Shown piece after piece: positions 17,113 through 25,518 of a stretch of DNA of 64,000 bases (positions within the stretch are counted from its first letter, which is position 1; each line of letters starts with the position of its first letter). The notes beneath the pieces are model-generated. The model made no database searches. It was not told where the DNA came from and worked only from the letters and a program-made list of their open reading frames with translations. The position numbers and the translations under genes are program-made. Origin of the DNA: Deltaproteobacteria bacterium (GTDB taxonomy: Bacteria > Desulfobacterota > Binatia > HRBIN30 > JACQVA1); assembly GCA_016178705.1 (NCBI GenBank), contig JACOST010000011.1, positions 186,001-250,000 of the forward strand, given 5' to 3'.

Positions 17113-18327
17113 TTACTGCGCGCCGTCGCGCCCGGACTGCCGATGCTCGATGAGATAGTTGGCGATGATCTGCGCGACCTGCTCGGCGCCGGTCTCGTTG
17201 AAATGACAGTCATCGTAGAAGACGGTCGTGTCCTTCGGCAGTTGCGCGGCGAGATCGATGACCTCGATCTGATACTTGCGACAGGTCTCGACCAGCGCCG
17301 CGTTGTACAAGTCCATTCCCTGCGCGAGCGCCTCGACGCTGTAGTACTCGTGCTCAGATTCGACCTGGAAGTCGCCGACGCCGCCCAACCACAGCAGCGC
17401 TTCCAAGTCCGGTGAGAGTCCCGCTTTCCACAGCGTGGGCTGAGTCAGAAAGATGAGGCGGCGACCGTGTGCGCGCGCGGTCGCAATCATGTCCTCAACC
17501 TCGAGGCGGTACTCGTTGATCGCGTCGGTGAGGTCAGGCAGCGTTCGTCGGATTGCCGTCGCCTGCCGCCGGTGTTGCCGGTAGGTTTCATACCCTCCGG
17601 GTACTCGATGACGCTCGCGCGCAACGTCCTGGCGGCTGTAGAGTAAGTATGCCCATTGCCACAGCGCGAGGCGTCGATACCAAGCGGGGCCAGCGAACAC
17701 GCGCCGCGGATGGATCATGAAGGCCGCGTCGATGTACTCATCCTCAAAGTCGGCACTCGTAAGAGACTGCGGCCGATAGTCGTCGTGGGAAAGACGCAGC
17801 GATAAATCGTTGATGCCGGTCAACACCAGCACGGTCTGGATCTGCGGCAGATGCGGCAGGAGGTAGCGCAGCTGCAGCACATGGTGCGGCGCCTTGCGAC
17901 CGCTCATGCCGATATTCCCCACCCACACGGACTGATCGCCCCGCTGCGCGTTGAGTTTCGCTTGCAAGCGAGCGGGCCACGTTTTCGGCTGATCGAGCAC
18001 ATAACACTCGGTCGTGCTGCCGCCGACGGCCAACAGCGCGTGCGTGTGCGACGGCTGGAGTTCGTCGCCACGCATCCCGAGTGAATTGGTGCGAAACTCG
18101 CCGGTTCCCGCGACCCCGGGCAGCCTGCCCGGAGCCATGTCGAGCACGCGCCGCAACTGCGGCGGCCAGACGAAATAGTCGTGATCGGAGAAATAAAAAC
18201 GACGAAGGAGCCCCTCGCAAATCACCAAGCCGAGCACCACACCGCCAAGCGCGGCTCCGAGCTTCCACAAGAGCCGCCGCTGTGGCCGCTGCGCGCCTGC
18301 GGGTGCGGTGGACGCCGCCGCTCGCAC
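17113..18327 (-). CDS. Membrane-anchored SGNH/GDSL-type hydrolase
   Basis: 404 residues from a GTG start at 18327, one base after the stop of the upstream metallo-hydrolase gene. An N-terminal membrane anchor (LGAALGGVVLGLVICEGLL) is followed by an SGNH hydrolase: LLAVGGSTTECY (block I, nucleophile Ser), GNIGMSGRKAPHH (block II Gly), LVLTGINDLSLR (block III Asn) and YDDCHFNETGAEQVA (block V Asp/His). These proteins act on the periplasmic face; known relatives are acyl esterases or acetyl transfer proteins of polysaccharides. The substrate is unknown. Confidence 0.75.
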   Translation of the reverse strand: MRAAASTAPAGAQRPQRRLLWKLGAALGGVVLGLVICEGLLRRFYFSDHDYFVWPPQLRRVLDMAPGRLPGVAGTGEFRTNSLGMRGDELQPSHTHALLAVGGSTTECYVLDQPKTWPARLQAKLNAQRGDQSVWVGNIGMSGRKAPHHVLQLRYLLPHLPQIQTVLVLTGINDLSLRLSHDDYRPQSLTSADFEDEYIDAAFMIHPRRVFAGPAWYRRLALWQWAYLLYSRQDVARERHRVPGGYETYRQHRRQATAIRRTLPDLTDAINEYRLEVEDMIATARAHGRRLIFLTQPTLWKAGLSPDLEALLWLGGVGDFQVESEHEYYSVEALAQGMDLYNAALVETCRKYQIEVIDLAAQLPKDTTVFYDDCHFNETGAEQVAQIIANYLIEHRQSGRDGAQ

Positions 18328-18328
18328 G

Positions 18329-19396
18329 TCAGCCCATCGTGTCGACGACTACGGCGGCGGTTCCGGGTGACAGCGTGAAGTGCATGCCGTCCTTGCCCAG
18401 CACGACCTCGCCGTTCCACGCATCGGACACGCCGCGGAGAAACATCCACCGCGCGACGAAGTTTTGCAGCGGCGGGACGATGTGCGTGAACGCCAACATG
18501 CGCACGTTCGCGGCCTTCGCCACTTGCGCCGCTTCAATCGGCGTCGTGTGGTAGGTGACCACGTCGCTGGTGAGTTTCGCCCAGCGCGTCAGGCCGTGGT
18601 CGCGCGCGTAGCGTTGGACGGGTTCGATCATCCGCGCCGCGAGCGCCTCGTGCACCAACAGATCCGCATCGTGGGCGTGATGAATGAGGTTGTCGCTCTT
18701 CTTCGTGTCGCCGCTGATGATCACGGAACGTCCGCGGTAGTCGAACCGATAGCCATAGGCGGGAGCCACCGGCGCGTGATCCACCGCGAACGCCGTGACA
18801 CGCAGGCCGTCGGCTTCGAACACCAGTCCCGCCTCGCCAGGCCTAGGCAACGTGATCGTCTTCGCGATCGCGGCAGCGCCATCCGGCGGCATTGCCTCCG
18901 CGCCGTGGTGCGCAACGCGGTACTCCGTGTCGAACCCGTAGGCCTGGCGAAAACCGAAGACGACCTGCTCCACGCCGGGCGGACCGAAGACTGTCAGTGG
19001 CTTGCTCCGTCCGGCAATCCAGCTCTGCACCACGACTTCGCCCAACGCGCCGATGTGATCGGAGTGGAAGTGGGTGAGCAACACCGCATCGAGCCGCGCG
19101 CGCGGCAAACGCTCGGATGCCACCTTGCTCCACGAACCGGGTCCGACATCGACGAGCAGAAAGTGGCCGCCGGCGAGCACCGCGGTGCACGGGCCCGCGC
19201 GCTCGGGATCGGCCAACGGAGTTCCCGTCCCGCAGAGGACAACGTGGAGATTGCCGTCGTCGAGCAGATCGCTGCGGTCGCCTGTGAGCGCCCGTCCAGC
19301 CATCCGCTCGATGATGCGCGACTCGATCTGGTCACATCCGCTGAAGGCGATCGCGAACAGAACCACCACGAGTGAGCTTCGTCGACGTGCAATCAT
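18329..19396 (-). CDS. Metallo-beta-lactamase-fold hydrolase, RNase Z/arylsulfatase-like, exported
   Basis: 355 residues from ATG 19396, chosen because it yields a signal sequence IARRRSSLVVVLFAIAFSGC. The Cys may be lipidated, although the lipobox (FSGC) is imperfect. Metal motifs: LTHFHSDHIG, a late DHAP, SGDTKKSDN and FTHIVPP. Order and spacing resemble the RNase Z-like long-chain MBL hydrolases, but export to the envelope rules out tRNA processing. It forms an operon with the SGNH hydrolase. The substrate is unknown, perhaps a phosphodiester, sulfate ester or lactone. Confidence 0.75.
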   Translation of the reverse strand: MIARRRSSLVVVLFAIAFSGCDQIESRIIERMAGRALTGDRSDLLDDGNLHVVLCGTGTPLADPERAGPCTAVLAGGHFLLVDVGPGSWSKVASERLPRARLDAVLLTHFHSDHIGALGEVVVQSWIAGRSKPLTVFGPPGVEQVVFGFRQAYGFDTEYRVAHHGAEAMPPDGAAAIAKTITLPRPGEAGLVFEADGLRVTAFAVDHAPVAPAYGYRFDYRGRSVIISGDTKKSDNLIHHAHDADLLVHEALAARMIEPVQRYARDHGLTRWAKLTSDVVTYHTTPIEAAQVAKAANVRMLAFTHIVPPLQNFVARWMFLRGVSDAWNGEVVLGKDGMHFTLSPGTAAVVVDTMG

Positions 19397-19429
19397 CAGC
19401 GCCCCCAACGTTGGATTCGGACGTTCCAG

Positions 19430-20554
19430 CTACTGCCGGCTCTCAGCGATCAGCTTGTCGAGTTCATCGCGCAAGCGCGGCAACACGTCGGTGTAACTGA
19501 AGCTGCCGACCTTGACGTCCTTCTTCTTGAGATTCACCGTCGACGGACCACACCACAAACCGAGATCGGCGTCGTCGGTTTCGCCGGGGCCATTCACACG
19601 GCAGCCCATCACCGCAATGGTGATGCGATGCTGTTGCGCGTAAGTGGTCAGCGCCTTCACCTGCTGCGCCAGTTCGACGAAGGCATCGTTTTCGACGCGC
19701 GAACAGCTCGGACAAGAAATGATGTTCAGCCCGGCGCCGAAGTCGGGCACGCTGATGAAGCGCCCGGCGGCAACGTCGGCGATGATCTGGTGGCCGACTT
19801 CGACTTCCTCGTGCTTGCGCTCGTTCGGCAACGTGAGCGACACGCGGATGGTGTCGCCGACGTGATTGGCGAGCAGTTTTTCGAACGCCAGCCGACTCTT
19901 GATGATGCCGTCGGGCGGCAGCCCGGCTTCAGTGACGCCGAGATGCAACGGGACATCGGGACGCGCTGCGGCGAAGCGCGTGTTGGCGGCGACCACCTTC
20001 GCGGGATCGGAGTCCTTGAGCGACACGACGTAGCGATCGAAGCCGGCTTCATCGAGCAGCGCGCAGTGATAGAGCGCCGACTGCACGATCGCTTCGAGTT
20101 GGTCGTGCGGATAGCGTTCGAGGAACTCCGGCGCCACCGAGCCGCAGTTGACTCCGACGCGAATCGCGCAATCGCTGTCGCGCGCGACGTCGGCCAGCCA
20201 GCGCACCTTCTCGCGCACCGTCTTGTTGCGCTCGACGTGATGCAGGTGGCCCGGGTTGTAACGAATCTTGTCGACGAACGGCCCGACGTCTTTCGCCAGT
20301 CGATAGTTCTCCTGCAAATCAACCGACAGCGTCGCGTCGGTCTGACGCCGAATCTCCTTCAACGCCTGCGCGTCCTTGGCGTTGTCGATAGCGATGCGCA
20401 CAATCGCCGCGCCCGCCCGGGTGAGCTGCGCGGTCTGCGCCACGGTCGCATCGATGTCGCGCGTTTTGGTTGCGCACATGCTCTGCACCGCGATCGGCGC
20501 GCCACCGCCAACGGCGACACGGCCGATACAAACCGCGCGTGTCTGCGTACTCAT
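19430..20554 (-). CDS. ispG: 4-hydroxy-3-methylbut-2-en-1-yl diphosphate synthase
   Basis: 374 residues, full length for the bacterial two-domain form. The TIM-barrel domain opens [20 protein letters not shown], with [14 protein letters not shown] and [10 protein letters not shown]. The C-terminal iron-sulfur domain shows IISCPSCSR and [10 protein letters not shown], giving the three cysteines and the glutamate that hold the [4Fe-4S] cluster. The enzyme reduces and dehydrates MEcPP to HMBPP, the penultimate step of the MEP pathway. No other MEP gene is adjacent. Two isoprenoid-synthase-like genes lie 24 kb away and would consume its products. Confidence 0.95.
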   Translation of the reverse strand: MSTQTRAVCIGRVAVGGGAPIAVQSMCATKTRDIDATVAQTAQLTRAGAAIVRIAIDNAKDAQALKEIRRQTDATLSVDLQENYRLAKDVGPFVDKIRYNPGHLHHVERNKTVREKVRWLADVARDSDCAIRVGVNCGSVAPEFLERYPHDQLEAIVQSALYHCALLDEAGFDRYVVSLKDSDPAKVVAANTRFAAARPDVPLHLGVTEAGLPPDGIIKSRLAFEKLLANHVGDTIRVSLTLPNERKHEEVEVGHQIIADVAAGRFISVPDFGAGLNIISCPSCSRVENDAFVELAQQVKALTTYAQQHRITIAVMGCRVNGPGETDDADLGLWCGPSTVNLKKKDVKVGSFSYTDVLPRLRDELDKLIAESRQ

Positions 20555-20632
20555 GCGCCGCGAACCGTAGCCGAAGGGATGCGGGCACTCAAGTTGACGG
20601 GAAACCAGGCAGCCGCGGAGCTGAGGACGCGA

Positions 20633-21829
20633 TCAGGCGGCCGCCGTGTCCGCGGGTGGGAACAGCCGCGCATGTTCTCGGGAGTGAGTGTCTTCCGGCG
20701 CCAGTGATCGGTAGGTTTCCCAATGCGCCCGCGCCTCGGCTTTGCGGCCCAACCAAAACAAGCTCCAGTATAGAAGCGAGTGCGGGATCCACGTGTAGTT
20801 CGCCTCGAGCTCCGGGTAAGCACTGGTACGGGGAATCGCCAACGACTCGGTCGCATACTTCACCACGGCCTCGAATTCGCCGCGCCGGCAAGCGGTGGCG
20901 GCCAACCGCAGCAACGGCTCGCGGCGCGTCGAGTCGAGTGTGATCGCTCGACGATACGCCTCCTGCGCCTCTGCGACTTGCTCCAGCGCTTCGAGACACT
21001 GCCCCACGAAGCACAGCCCTTGCGAACGCTCGGCCGACCAGGCGTCAGCCATCGCGGCGTGCGCTTCGAGCACCGGGATCGCCGAGCGGTACCAGCAATT
21101 GTAAAACAGTTCGCGCCCGAGGTAGTGCCACCATCGCGGCTTCTCGGGGCACTCCAATACCTGGAGCGCCAACCCGGCCAAATAATTTCGTGGCTTGTCC
21201 TCATCCATGTGGTGGCGGACCGAGAGTTGCGCCGTGTCGCAACGAACCTTCGACGCCGGTTGTGTGTCCGCGCCCGTGATCGCATGCAGCGTTTCGTGAA
21301 CGCGGCCGTCCCACTGGTACCGCCGCCGATCGGAAAAGCGTGAGATCCGTAGCGCGACGTTGCCGTAGTACTGGTCATACTCGAACGCGCCGACGGCGCC
21401 GGATCCGACCCACCGATCGAGGGCATCGAGATCCATCGCCAGCACCTGATCGCTGGCGTCGAGTTGGAGCACGAAGTCGTTCGCGGCCAACGCGCCCGCG
21501 TGCTGGCGCGCGTCACCGAAGTGAAACAGCCGCTGCCCGGGCGTGACCAGCGGGCCGTCTTGCTCGTTGGCAAAGCGCCGTTCGATCTCAGCCGCCGCGG
21601 TGGGGCTGAGCACCGAGTCGAACCGGTCGTTCACCGCCTCGACACGACATCCGCGCCGGCGCGCCAGTGCGATGGTGTCGTCGGTGCTGCCAGTGTCCAC
21701 CACCAGCAGCTCGCCGCCGCGTGTGAAGAAATCCTTGAGGCTGTGAAGTAATCGCGGCAGTGCGCACGCCTCGTCACGCGCGAGCACTACGATGGAAAAA
21801 TTGGGTGCCGATCGAACCCCGGGGTCCAC
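20633..21829 (-). CDS. Family 2 glycosyltransferase fused to TPR repeats
   Basis: 398 residues from a GTG start at 21829. The GT-A domain starts NFSIVVLARDEACALPRLL, with VDTGSTDDT (nucleotide-binding), and a substrate region FVLQLDASDQVLAMDLDAL, where the usual DxD reads LDASD. From about residue 230 the protein becomes helical with TPR-like units (AQEAYRRAITLDSTRREPLL, EFEAVVKYATESLAIPR). This layout is known among glycan-tailoring and SPASM/peptide-associated GT2s. It is the last gene of a five-gene minus-strand operon, 7 bases after the PqqD-like gene. Confidence 0.8.
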   Translation of the reverse strand: MDPGVRSAPNFSIVVLARDEACALPRLLHSLKDFFTRGGELLVVDTGSTDDTIALARRRGCRVEAVNDRFDSVLSPTAAAEIERRFANEQDGPLVTPGQRLFHFGDARQHAGALAANDFVLQLDASDQVLAMDLDALDRWVGSGAVGAFEYDQYYGNVALRISRFSDRRRYQWDGRVHETLHAITGADTQPASKVRCDTAQLSVRHHMDEDKPRNYLAGLALQVLECPEKPRWWHYLGRELFYNCWYRSAIPVLEAHAAMADAWSAERSQGLCFVGQCLEALEQVAEAQEAYRRAITLDSTRREPLLRLAATACRRGEFEAVVKYATESLAIPRTSAYPELEANYTWIPHSLLYWSLFWLGRKAEARAHWETYRSLAPEDTHSREHARLFPPADTAAA

Positions 21830-21836
21830 GGGCGGA

Positions 21837-22271
21837 CTATGGGGTCGTCGGCGTGGTGGGCGTGGTTCCCGGCGACGCGGCCAGCGCGGCCGGCGGCGAG
21901 ATGATCGAGTCGACGACGGGGAGCAGCGCGACCGCCAGACCGAGCCGCAGCACCATCTGCCGCCGCGTCATGTCCGCGGGTTTATGCTCCAACACTGGAG
22001 CGTCCAGCGCTTCTTCGAGCAGATGCTTCTCGGCGAACTGGTCTATTGCGCACCACACCAGCGTCTCGGCGGTTTCGGGTTCGAAATCAGAGCCGAGCTG
22101 TTGCGCGATCTCGGAAACCGTCCGCTGACCGTCGCACAACACCCAGACGCGCGCGGCAGTGCCGTTTAGGCAATGCACCTCGTTCCGCTCGACGTCATAT
22201 ATCAGCACTTCATCCGGAAGGTCCTGAACGAGCAGTTGTGTCTTTCGAGCCGTTGGTCGGTACATCTCCAT
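21837..22271 (-). CDS. PqqD-like RRE domain protein with C-terminal Tat-like export tail
   Basis: 144 residues from ATG 22271 (GGAGGG six bases upstream). Residues about 1-95 form the PqqD/RRE fold that binds leader peptides of RiPPs: VLIYDVERNEVHCLNGTAARVW, CDGQRTVSEIAQQL and LVWCAIDQFAEKHLLE. Residues about 105-144 are unusual: TRRQMVLRLGLAVALLPVVD, then an AALA-A cleavage-like site and PGTTPTTPTTP. This is a textbook twin-arginine-type signal placed at the C-terminus. The protein may present its own tail as substrate, or anchor in the membrane. It is followed by GT2-TPR and preceded by an HprK-like kinase gene. Confidence 0.8.
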   Translation of the reverse strand: MEMYRPTARKTQLLVQDLPDEVLIYDVERNEVHCLNGTAARVWVLCDGQRTVSEIAQQLGSDFEPETAETLVWCAIDQFAEKHLLEEALDAPVLEHKPADMTRRQMVLRLGLAVALLPVVDSIISPPAALAASPGTTPTTPTTP

Positions 22272-22319
22272 GAGACCCTCCGCAACCGGCCGGGTTTGTC
22301 TCACGCACCCGAGACCGAG

Positions 22320-23195
22320 TCAAGGCAGAGCGGCCAGCTCGAGGATGGGCTCGACAACGCTGGCTGCTTCGCCGCGTTCACTGGCGACGACCGGCACCAC
22401 CGATACGATTCGATGCAACGTGGCCATCACGACTTCCGGGATCCGGCGGGCGGGCACCGTATTGGCGAGCAACGCCAGCAGGCCGTTGCCTGGTGACAAG
22501 TGCTGTGGTCGCCATTCGCCATCCGGTCGGAACGTGCTGATGACCACGAGCGCGACGGGGAGCGGCCCGCTGCCCGCGCGCCCGCCCAAGGTGTCGACTG
22601 CGTGCTTCGTGAAGCCCGCGCCGCTCTTCTCTCGGATCGAGAGCGGCCGAGCGTAGGGATAGACGCTTCCCGCCGAGTCAAGCACGGCATACTCGTCCGA
22701 GTAGTACTCGGCGCCCGCGCGAACCAGCTCGGCGACGAGAGTGGTCTTTCCCGTGAAGCTGCGCCCCGGCAACAGGATTCCCCGCCCGCGCCAACTGACG
22801 GCGCCCGCATGCACAAACACATGTTCGGGCGCCATCTCCGCCACGTGGAGCTGCACATCCGATTCGAAGGCACGCAGAACCGCTGGCACTGTCGCGCGCC
22901 ACGCGAGCAGGCGATCGTTGACGTATACGGAACTCCGAGGTTTGCTCGCCGGATCGTCCGCCTCGACAATCAGTGAGTAGATGCGTCCCGTGTCGCAGTA
23001 CTCCACGCGCGTCGCCCCGGGTGGAAGATGACACGCCAGGTCGCCGGCGAGATTGGGATCGTTGATCCGCACACCGATGTGGACGCCGTAGGCCACGACC
23101 GACAAGGTTACCGGCCACTCGATCCGTTCAAGGAACGCAGCCGGTGGACCCCCAGCGGGTGAAGGCTTGGAGGGTGGGCGCGCAACGGCGCTCAC
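22320..23195 (-). CDS. HprK-like serine kinase/ATPase
   Basis: 291 residues. The GTG start at 23195 overlaps the stop of the upstream glycosyltransferase gene by four bases (GTGA), so translation is coupled. The C-terminal half matches the HPr kinase catalytic fold: HAGAVSWRGRGILLPGRSFT ahead of GKTTL (P-loop near residue 145), YYSDEYAVLD (acidic switch) and YPYARPLSIREK. The N-terminal half is unlike HprK and may bind a partner. In known RiPP clusters (e.g. phosphorylated lasso peptides) such kinases modify the precursor. Here it accompanies a PqqD-type chaperone, so peptide or glycan phosphorylation is a reasonable inference. Confidence 0.75.
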   Translation of the reverse strand: MSAVARPPSKPSPAGGPPAAFLERIEWPVTLSVVAYGVHIGVRINDPNLAGDLACHLPPGATRVEYCDTGRIYSLIVEADDPASKPRSSVYVNDRLLAWRATVPAVLRAFESDVQLHVAEMAPEHVFVHAGAVSWRGRGILLPGRSFTGKTTLVAELVRAGAEYYSDEYAVLDSAGSVYPYARPLSIREKSGAGFTKHAVDTLGGRAGSGPLPVALVVISTFRPDGEWRPQHLSPGNGLLALLANTVPARRIPEVVMATLHRIVSVVPVVASERGEAASVVEPILELAALP

Positions 23196-24955
23196 GTCGC
23201 GGCTCCCACCGCGTCGACACCAATGCGGTCGGACAAACCGCCGGCGCGCGGCCGCGCGCGGCCCGCGACGAGGTCGACGAACGTCAGGGCCAGGTGTTCC
23301 GCCGAATAACGAACCGCGCGCTCAGACGACAAGAACACGCGGATCCGGTCGACGTATCCTTGGTGAACCTCCGCGGGCATGTCCCTCATGAAGGCGTGCA
23401 GCGCGGCGTTCGAGCGGAACTCGTTGCGCGCGATGAAGCAGTCCGACGGAATCGAATCGGCGATATCGGGCGCTCCCCAATAGACCGGCACGCACCCCGC
23501 TTCGAAGCTGTCGAAAATCTTCCCGGTCACAAATCCGCTCCAACCCTTGACCGTCTCGTAGCAGAAGTTGAACCGGTAGCGCCGCAGGCGATCCACCCTC
23601 CTGAGGACGGCGCCGCGATAGTTGGCGTCGACGATCGGATGCCACCCCAAGCCGAAGAGGTCGAACGAATCCGGTTCGGCCTCGGCGAAAAACCGCGCGG
23701 CCTCGCGTTCTTCGCTGTAGAGCTCGTCCGGGTGATCGGCGTGGCGGTGCGAGGCGATGAGGGTGCAGAGTTTGCGGTTCTCGAAGGGAACCACCGCGTC
23801 GATCATTGGCCGGAGAAACGGAAAGTGGAGTTTGAAATAGCGGACGTTGTCAACGAGATCGTTGCACCACGTGTAGATCCGCCCGAATGGCTGGTGATAC
23901 TGGGCGTCGAAGTTGAGCGGTGCCGAAATCGGGCCCTTCCAAAGGACGAGACTGAGCATGTCGCGCGAGTACGCCGCGAGCCGTTCGATTTCCCCCGGGC
24001 GCACATCGAAGACGACGATGGTGTGCGGGTCCTCGATGTCCGCCAAGGTCTGGGTCTCGCGCACCGTGTAGCCGAGCCGATTGAGGACCGCCCGCATCTG
24101 CCGAAACGGTCGACGCCGCTGGTCCACATCGGGTAGCTGGCCGGTGAGCTCGAAGAGACTGTGGCCGACGCCGGTGCCGAGGTAGAACTCGCGCGGTGTG
24201 CGTGGGTCGGCCAGACTGGCGACTCGCCCGTACCGGGCCTTGCCGCGGATCTCCATCTCGGTGCGATGCTGCGCCGCCCGATCCACCTTGTCGTCGTTCA
24301 GGGGATTCTCGCGGTTGTACAGGTAGAGCACTTCGGCGACGAACCGCGCGCGCGGGCCGGCCATCTCCATCAATGTGAACATGTGCGCCACATCCCCGGC
24401 TGTCGCAAAGAATCGCCCGTCACTGTCCTGGACGTCGACCGGGCGGATCCGGTGGTACAGCCCCGCGTAGAACGTGCGCAGATGGGAGGCGACGAACGGA
24501 TAGTCGCGGAAAGCATTGGCGCTGACGATCTCCGAAGGAATCGGCGCGCAGAATCCCTCACTGCCCTGCGGGAACCGGGTGAACTGTCCCCACGTCACCC
24601 ACACGTCGGGGTCTTGATATATCGCGTTGAGTCGTGCCAGCACCTGACGGTGAGCCAGAAAGTCGTCGCCGTCGACGAGGACCACGATCTCGCTCGGATC
24701 GCAGGAGCGCACGGCGCGGTCGATGTTCGCGGCCGCCCCAGCCCGAAATTCATTTTGGAGGAAGGTGACGCGATCCGCCCGCGCGCGCGCGGCCAGGTGC
24801 TCGCCGACCAGACGCGACGTGTCGTCCGTCGACGCATCGTCCACGTAGATCACACGGAACAGCGGATAGTCCTGGTTCAGAACCGAATCGAGGTTCCGCG
24901 GACACCACACCGCGTTGTTGTACGACGGTATGACGACCACAAAGGACTTGAGCAT
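23192..24955 (-). CDS. Bifunctional glycosyltransferase: GT2 plus GT10 (fucosyltransferase-like)
   Basis: 587 residues. Domain 1 (about 1-270) is GT2: FVVVIPSYNNAVWCPRNLDS, YVDDASTDDTS, VVLVDGDDF with the DxD metal site. Domain 2 (about 310-570) carries the signature block of the alpha-1,3-fucosyltransferase family GT10: YRFNFCYETVKGWSGFVTGK, then IFDSFEAGCVPVYWGAPDI and IPSDCFIARNEF. The fusion would add two sugars in sequence. It lies 21 bases after the small module gene and overlaps the kinase start, in the middle of the operon. Confidence 0.8.
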   Translation of the reverse strand: MLKSFVVVIPSYNNAVWCPRNLDSVLNQDYPLFRVIYVDDASTDDTSRLVGEHLAARARADRVTFLQNEFRAGAAANIDRAVRSCDPSEIVVLVDGDDFLAHRQVLARLNAIYQDPDVWVTWGQFTRFPQGSEGFCAPIPSEIVSANAFRDYPFVASHLRTFYAGLYHRIRPVDVQDSDGRFFATAGDVAHMFTLMEMAGPRARFVAEVLYLYNRENPLNDDKVDRAAQHRTEMEIRGKARYGRVASLADPRTPREFYLGTGVGHSLFELTGQLPDVDQRRRPFRQMRAVLNRLGYTVRETQTLADIEDPHTIVVFDVRPGEIERLAAYSRDMLSLVLWKGPISAPLNFDAQYHQPFGRIYTWCNDLVDNVRYFKLHFPFLRPMIDAVVPFENRKLCTLIASHRHADHPDELYSEEREAARFFAEAEPDSFDLFGLGWHPIVDANYRGAVLRRVDRLRRYRFNFCYETVKGWSGFVTGKIFDSFEAGCVPVYWGAPDIADSIPSDCFIARNEFRSNAALHAFMRDMPAEVHQGYVDRIRVFLSSERAVRYSAEHLALTFVDLVAGRARPRAGGLSDRIGVDAVGAAT

Positions 24956-24976
24956 TCCCGCCGCGTCCTGGTGTGG

Positions 24977-25354
24977 TTACGTCGAGCGAGCGATGGTGGC
25001 GCGGGCCAAGGCCTTCTGCAGAAGCTCCGCGGGGAGTTGCACATCCCCTCGGAGGCCGGGCGGGTAGTAATCGACGGGGATGAGGAAGGCGGCGATGTCG
25101 GTCGCCTGCTCGTCGTGTCCGCCGGTGGTGATGTCGACCGAGAACGAGCCGTCGGGCGAGATCGACGTGGCCGGTGAATCCCAGTACGGCTTGGTCCACC
25201 AACCCCCGTTCACTCGGATATACACGGCGACCCGCAGCTTTTCGGGATCGACGTGCCGCACGATCCCCTTGAGGTTGAGAAAACTTCCGTAGGCGGGAAC
25301 GCTGGTGAACTCGATCGCTTGATTCGCCGCCTCCGGCGCGGGTTCTGTGTCCAT
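24977..25354 (-). CDS. Small beta-module protein (GWWxKPYW / DITTGG motif)
   Basis: 125 residues from ATG 25354. The core reads FTSVPAYGSFLNLKGIVRHV, VAVYIRVNGGWWTKPYWDSP, DGSFSVDITTGGHDEQATDI and AAFLIPVDYYPP. I have seen this module repeated at the ends of secreted or carbohydrate-active proteins, where it is unclassified. It looks like an immunoglobulin-like or lectin-like sandwich with many exposed aromatics. Here it stands alone, without a signal peptide, as the first gene of the glycosyltransferase/PqqD operon. A role in substrate binding is inference. Confidence 0.6.
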   Translation of the reverse strand: MDTEPAPEAANQAIEFTSVPAYGSFLNLKGIVRHVDPEKLRVAVYIRVNGGWWTKPYWDSPATSISPDGSFSVDITTGGHDEQATDIAAFLIPVDYYPPGLRGDVQLPAELLQKALARATIARST

Positions 25355-25463
25355 CTGAGTTGCGACCGCCACAGTTGATAGCCGGCATCGGATACCAGAG
25401 CGGATGTTTTGAATCAATTGGCACCGAGTCCGGCCGAGTGAGTCGGTGATTTTGGATACGGTG

Positions 25464-25494
25464 TTGACCCAAGCCAGGTGGTTCCTGCTACGAT
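25464..25494 (+). promoter_or_regulatory. Candidate sigma-70 promoter for the twin glycosyltransferase genes
   Basis: TTGACC (25464-25469) and TACGAT (25489-25494) with a 19-base spacer and an extended -10 TGC just before the hexamer. It sits 24 bases upstream of the ATG at 25519, in the divergent region between two operons. The spacer is long, so confidence is modest. Confidence 0.4.
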
Positions 25495-25518
25495 GCCGCG
25501 CCAGACGAGACGACCGCC

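Noticed and set aside
23144-25177. Long plus-strand frames opposite the GT2-GT10 gene
   Set aside because: Shadows without recognisable domains; the minus-strand enzyme motifs are intact.
25355-25518. Hidden RiPP precursor peptide in the divergent promoter region of the PqqD locus
   Set aside because: I found no short frame with a ribosome site and leader/core-like composition there.
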